Shown here in pieces: positions 63,416 to 64,000 of a DNA stretch of 64,000 nucleotides (position 1 is its first letter; the number at the start of each line of letters is the position of its first letter). Under the pieces are notes generated by a model, which saw only the letters and a list, made by a program, of their open reading frames with translations, was not told where the DNA came from and did no database searches. The position numbers and the translations under genes are program-made. Source of the stretch: UBA11475 sp902486425 (lineage in GTDB: Bacteria; Bacillota; Clostridia; Christensenellales; Borkfalkiaceae); the NCBI GenBank assembly GCA_902486425.1, contig CABTOK010000003.1, positions 15,954-79,953 of the forward strand, in the 5' to 3' direction.

Positions 63416-64000
63416 ATTTTGACTTGGTGGAGTGGGGATGTTTGCGTTCGCACACCTTTTGCTCTATTTACAGCATCTTTTGTATCGTCCATGGTAAGTT
63501 TTTCGATGTCTTTACCTCCGCGAAGATTGAAAAATACTATGGTGTCATCATCGGAAACAAATACTTGACTTACAAGGTGGTTTATTATTTGTTTTTGGTA
63601 TTCTTTATCGTTGACGTCGCCTTTAAGCAGTTCCTCAATAAAAGCAAGCAAATCTTTCTTCGTAATTCTATACCCGCGTTCTAATTCGAGTTGCGCCTTC
63701 TGCGTTTCCAAATCGCTGAGCAGAATTTCATACTCTGCCATTTTCGTTTCAATTTTGTTTTTCAGCAGTTGACTCTTCGCATCTATAAACGCATCGGCAA
63801 GTTTTTCCGCCTCGTTTTGTATATTTGCAATTCGTGCGACGATACTTCTTAGATTGTCTTCGTCAGTACGTTTTTCGTAATAGGAAAATACATCGTCAAC
63901 TGCCATTTCCGCATTTTTCTTATCTTTCAAAAAGTTCACTACGCACGACGTAACGTAACTTTCGAGATTATCCTTATTTTCACGCAATTTATCGCACTCG
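63394..64000 (-). CDS. Large serine recombinase, C-terminal part (runs off the window)
   Basis: The frame is open from the right edge (last codons read ECDKLRENK) to a stop at 63394, giving about 202 residues. It matches the C-terminal region of large serine recombinases: a long coiled coil (NEAEKLADAFIDAKSQLLKN, ETKMAEYEILLSDLETQKAQ), then KDLLAFIEELLKGD, a beta part VSQVFVSDDDTIVFFNLRGG, and a short tail. The catalytic and zinc-ribbon domains lie outside. Such enzymes move phages, ICEs or resistance islands between att sites. This marks the edge of a mobile element to the right. Confidence 0.82.
   Translation of the reverse strand, partial: ECDKLRENKDNLESYVTSCVVNFLKDKKNAEMAVDDVFSYYEKRTDEDNLRSIVARIANIQNEAEKLADAFIDAKSQLLKNKIETKMAEYEILLSDLETQKAQLELERGYRITKKDLLAFIEELLKGDVNDKEYQKQIINHLVSQVFVSDDDTIVFFNLRGGKDIEKLTMDDTKDAVNRAKGVRTQTSPLHQVKIIRTIMA

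Overview
The window looks like a chromosomal segment of an uncultured, anaerobic, glycan-feeding member of the Bacillota (Clostridia; perhaps a Christensenellales-like gut lineage, low confidence). The reasons are CUT1-type sugar ABC transporters next to LacI regulators, many lipoproteins with a Cys lipobox and no outer-membrane genes, consensus sigma-70 promoters, strong AGGAGG-type ribosome sites with TTG starts, and a class I c-di-GMP riboswitch.

Left block (1-14,999) is a signalling island. It encodes an EAL protein, a GGDEF-REC-HD-GYP protein, a family-3 solute-binding lipoprotein overlapping a hybrid histidine kinase, and a free HPt protein. A GEMM-I aptamer fused to an intrinsic terminator (6901-7017) then gates a second set: a solute-binding lipoprotein with an odd C-terminus, a 1193-residue leucine-rich-repeat lipoprotein and a second hybrid kinase. 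No DNA-binding output is encoded, so the likely output of the phosphorelay is c-di-GMP itself, which would then control the second sensor set through the riboswitch.

Middle block (15,000-43,650): a leftward operon (sugar-acid type oxidoreductase, DMT exporter, deacetylase-like protein), a glutaminase A-like protein, a MATE exporter, then glycan locus A (22,659-38,045). Locus A has a 1485-residue Ig/lectin-like lipoprotein, a binding protein carrying InlB-type repeats, a GH97 glycosidase, a second binding protein, two permeases, an ATPase and a LacI regulator. Its promoter carries a run of ten G between -35 and -10. After it come a Big_2/beta-helix-like lipoprotein, a GpsA-like dehydrogenase, a decayed MATE gene, a tRNA cluster (Val, Val, Ala) and a PHP phosphoesterase.

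Glycan locus B (43,896-61,650): a CE6/SASA-type esterase, a LacI regulator, two large modular lipoproteins, a GH43 enzyme, a binding protein, two permeases and an ATPase. Two identical 17-bp LacI-type operators flank the esterase and regulator genes. Esterase plus GH43 suggests acetylated arabinoxylan or a similar hemicellulose; GH97 in locus A suggests alpha-galactosides or alpha-glucans.

The right end (61,650-64,000) looks foreign: more AT-rich coding, a GIY-YIG/DUF4357 protein preceded by what may be the first 11 codons of a lost XRE regulator, and the C-terminal part of a large serine recombinase running off the edge.

A 39-40 bp interrupted palindrome with a TACCTGTA core occurs five times, in both orientations, always just after a gene. 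All family calls were made by eye from motifs and no database search was possible.
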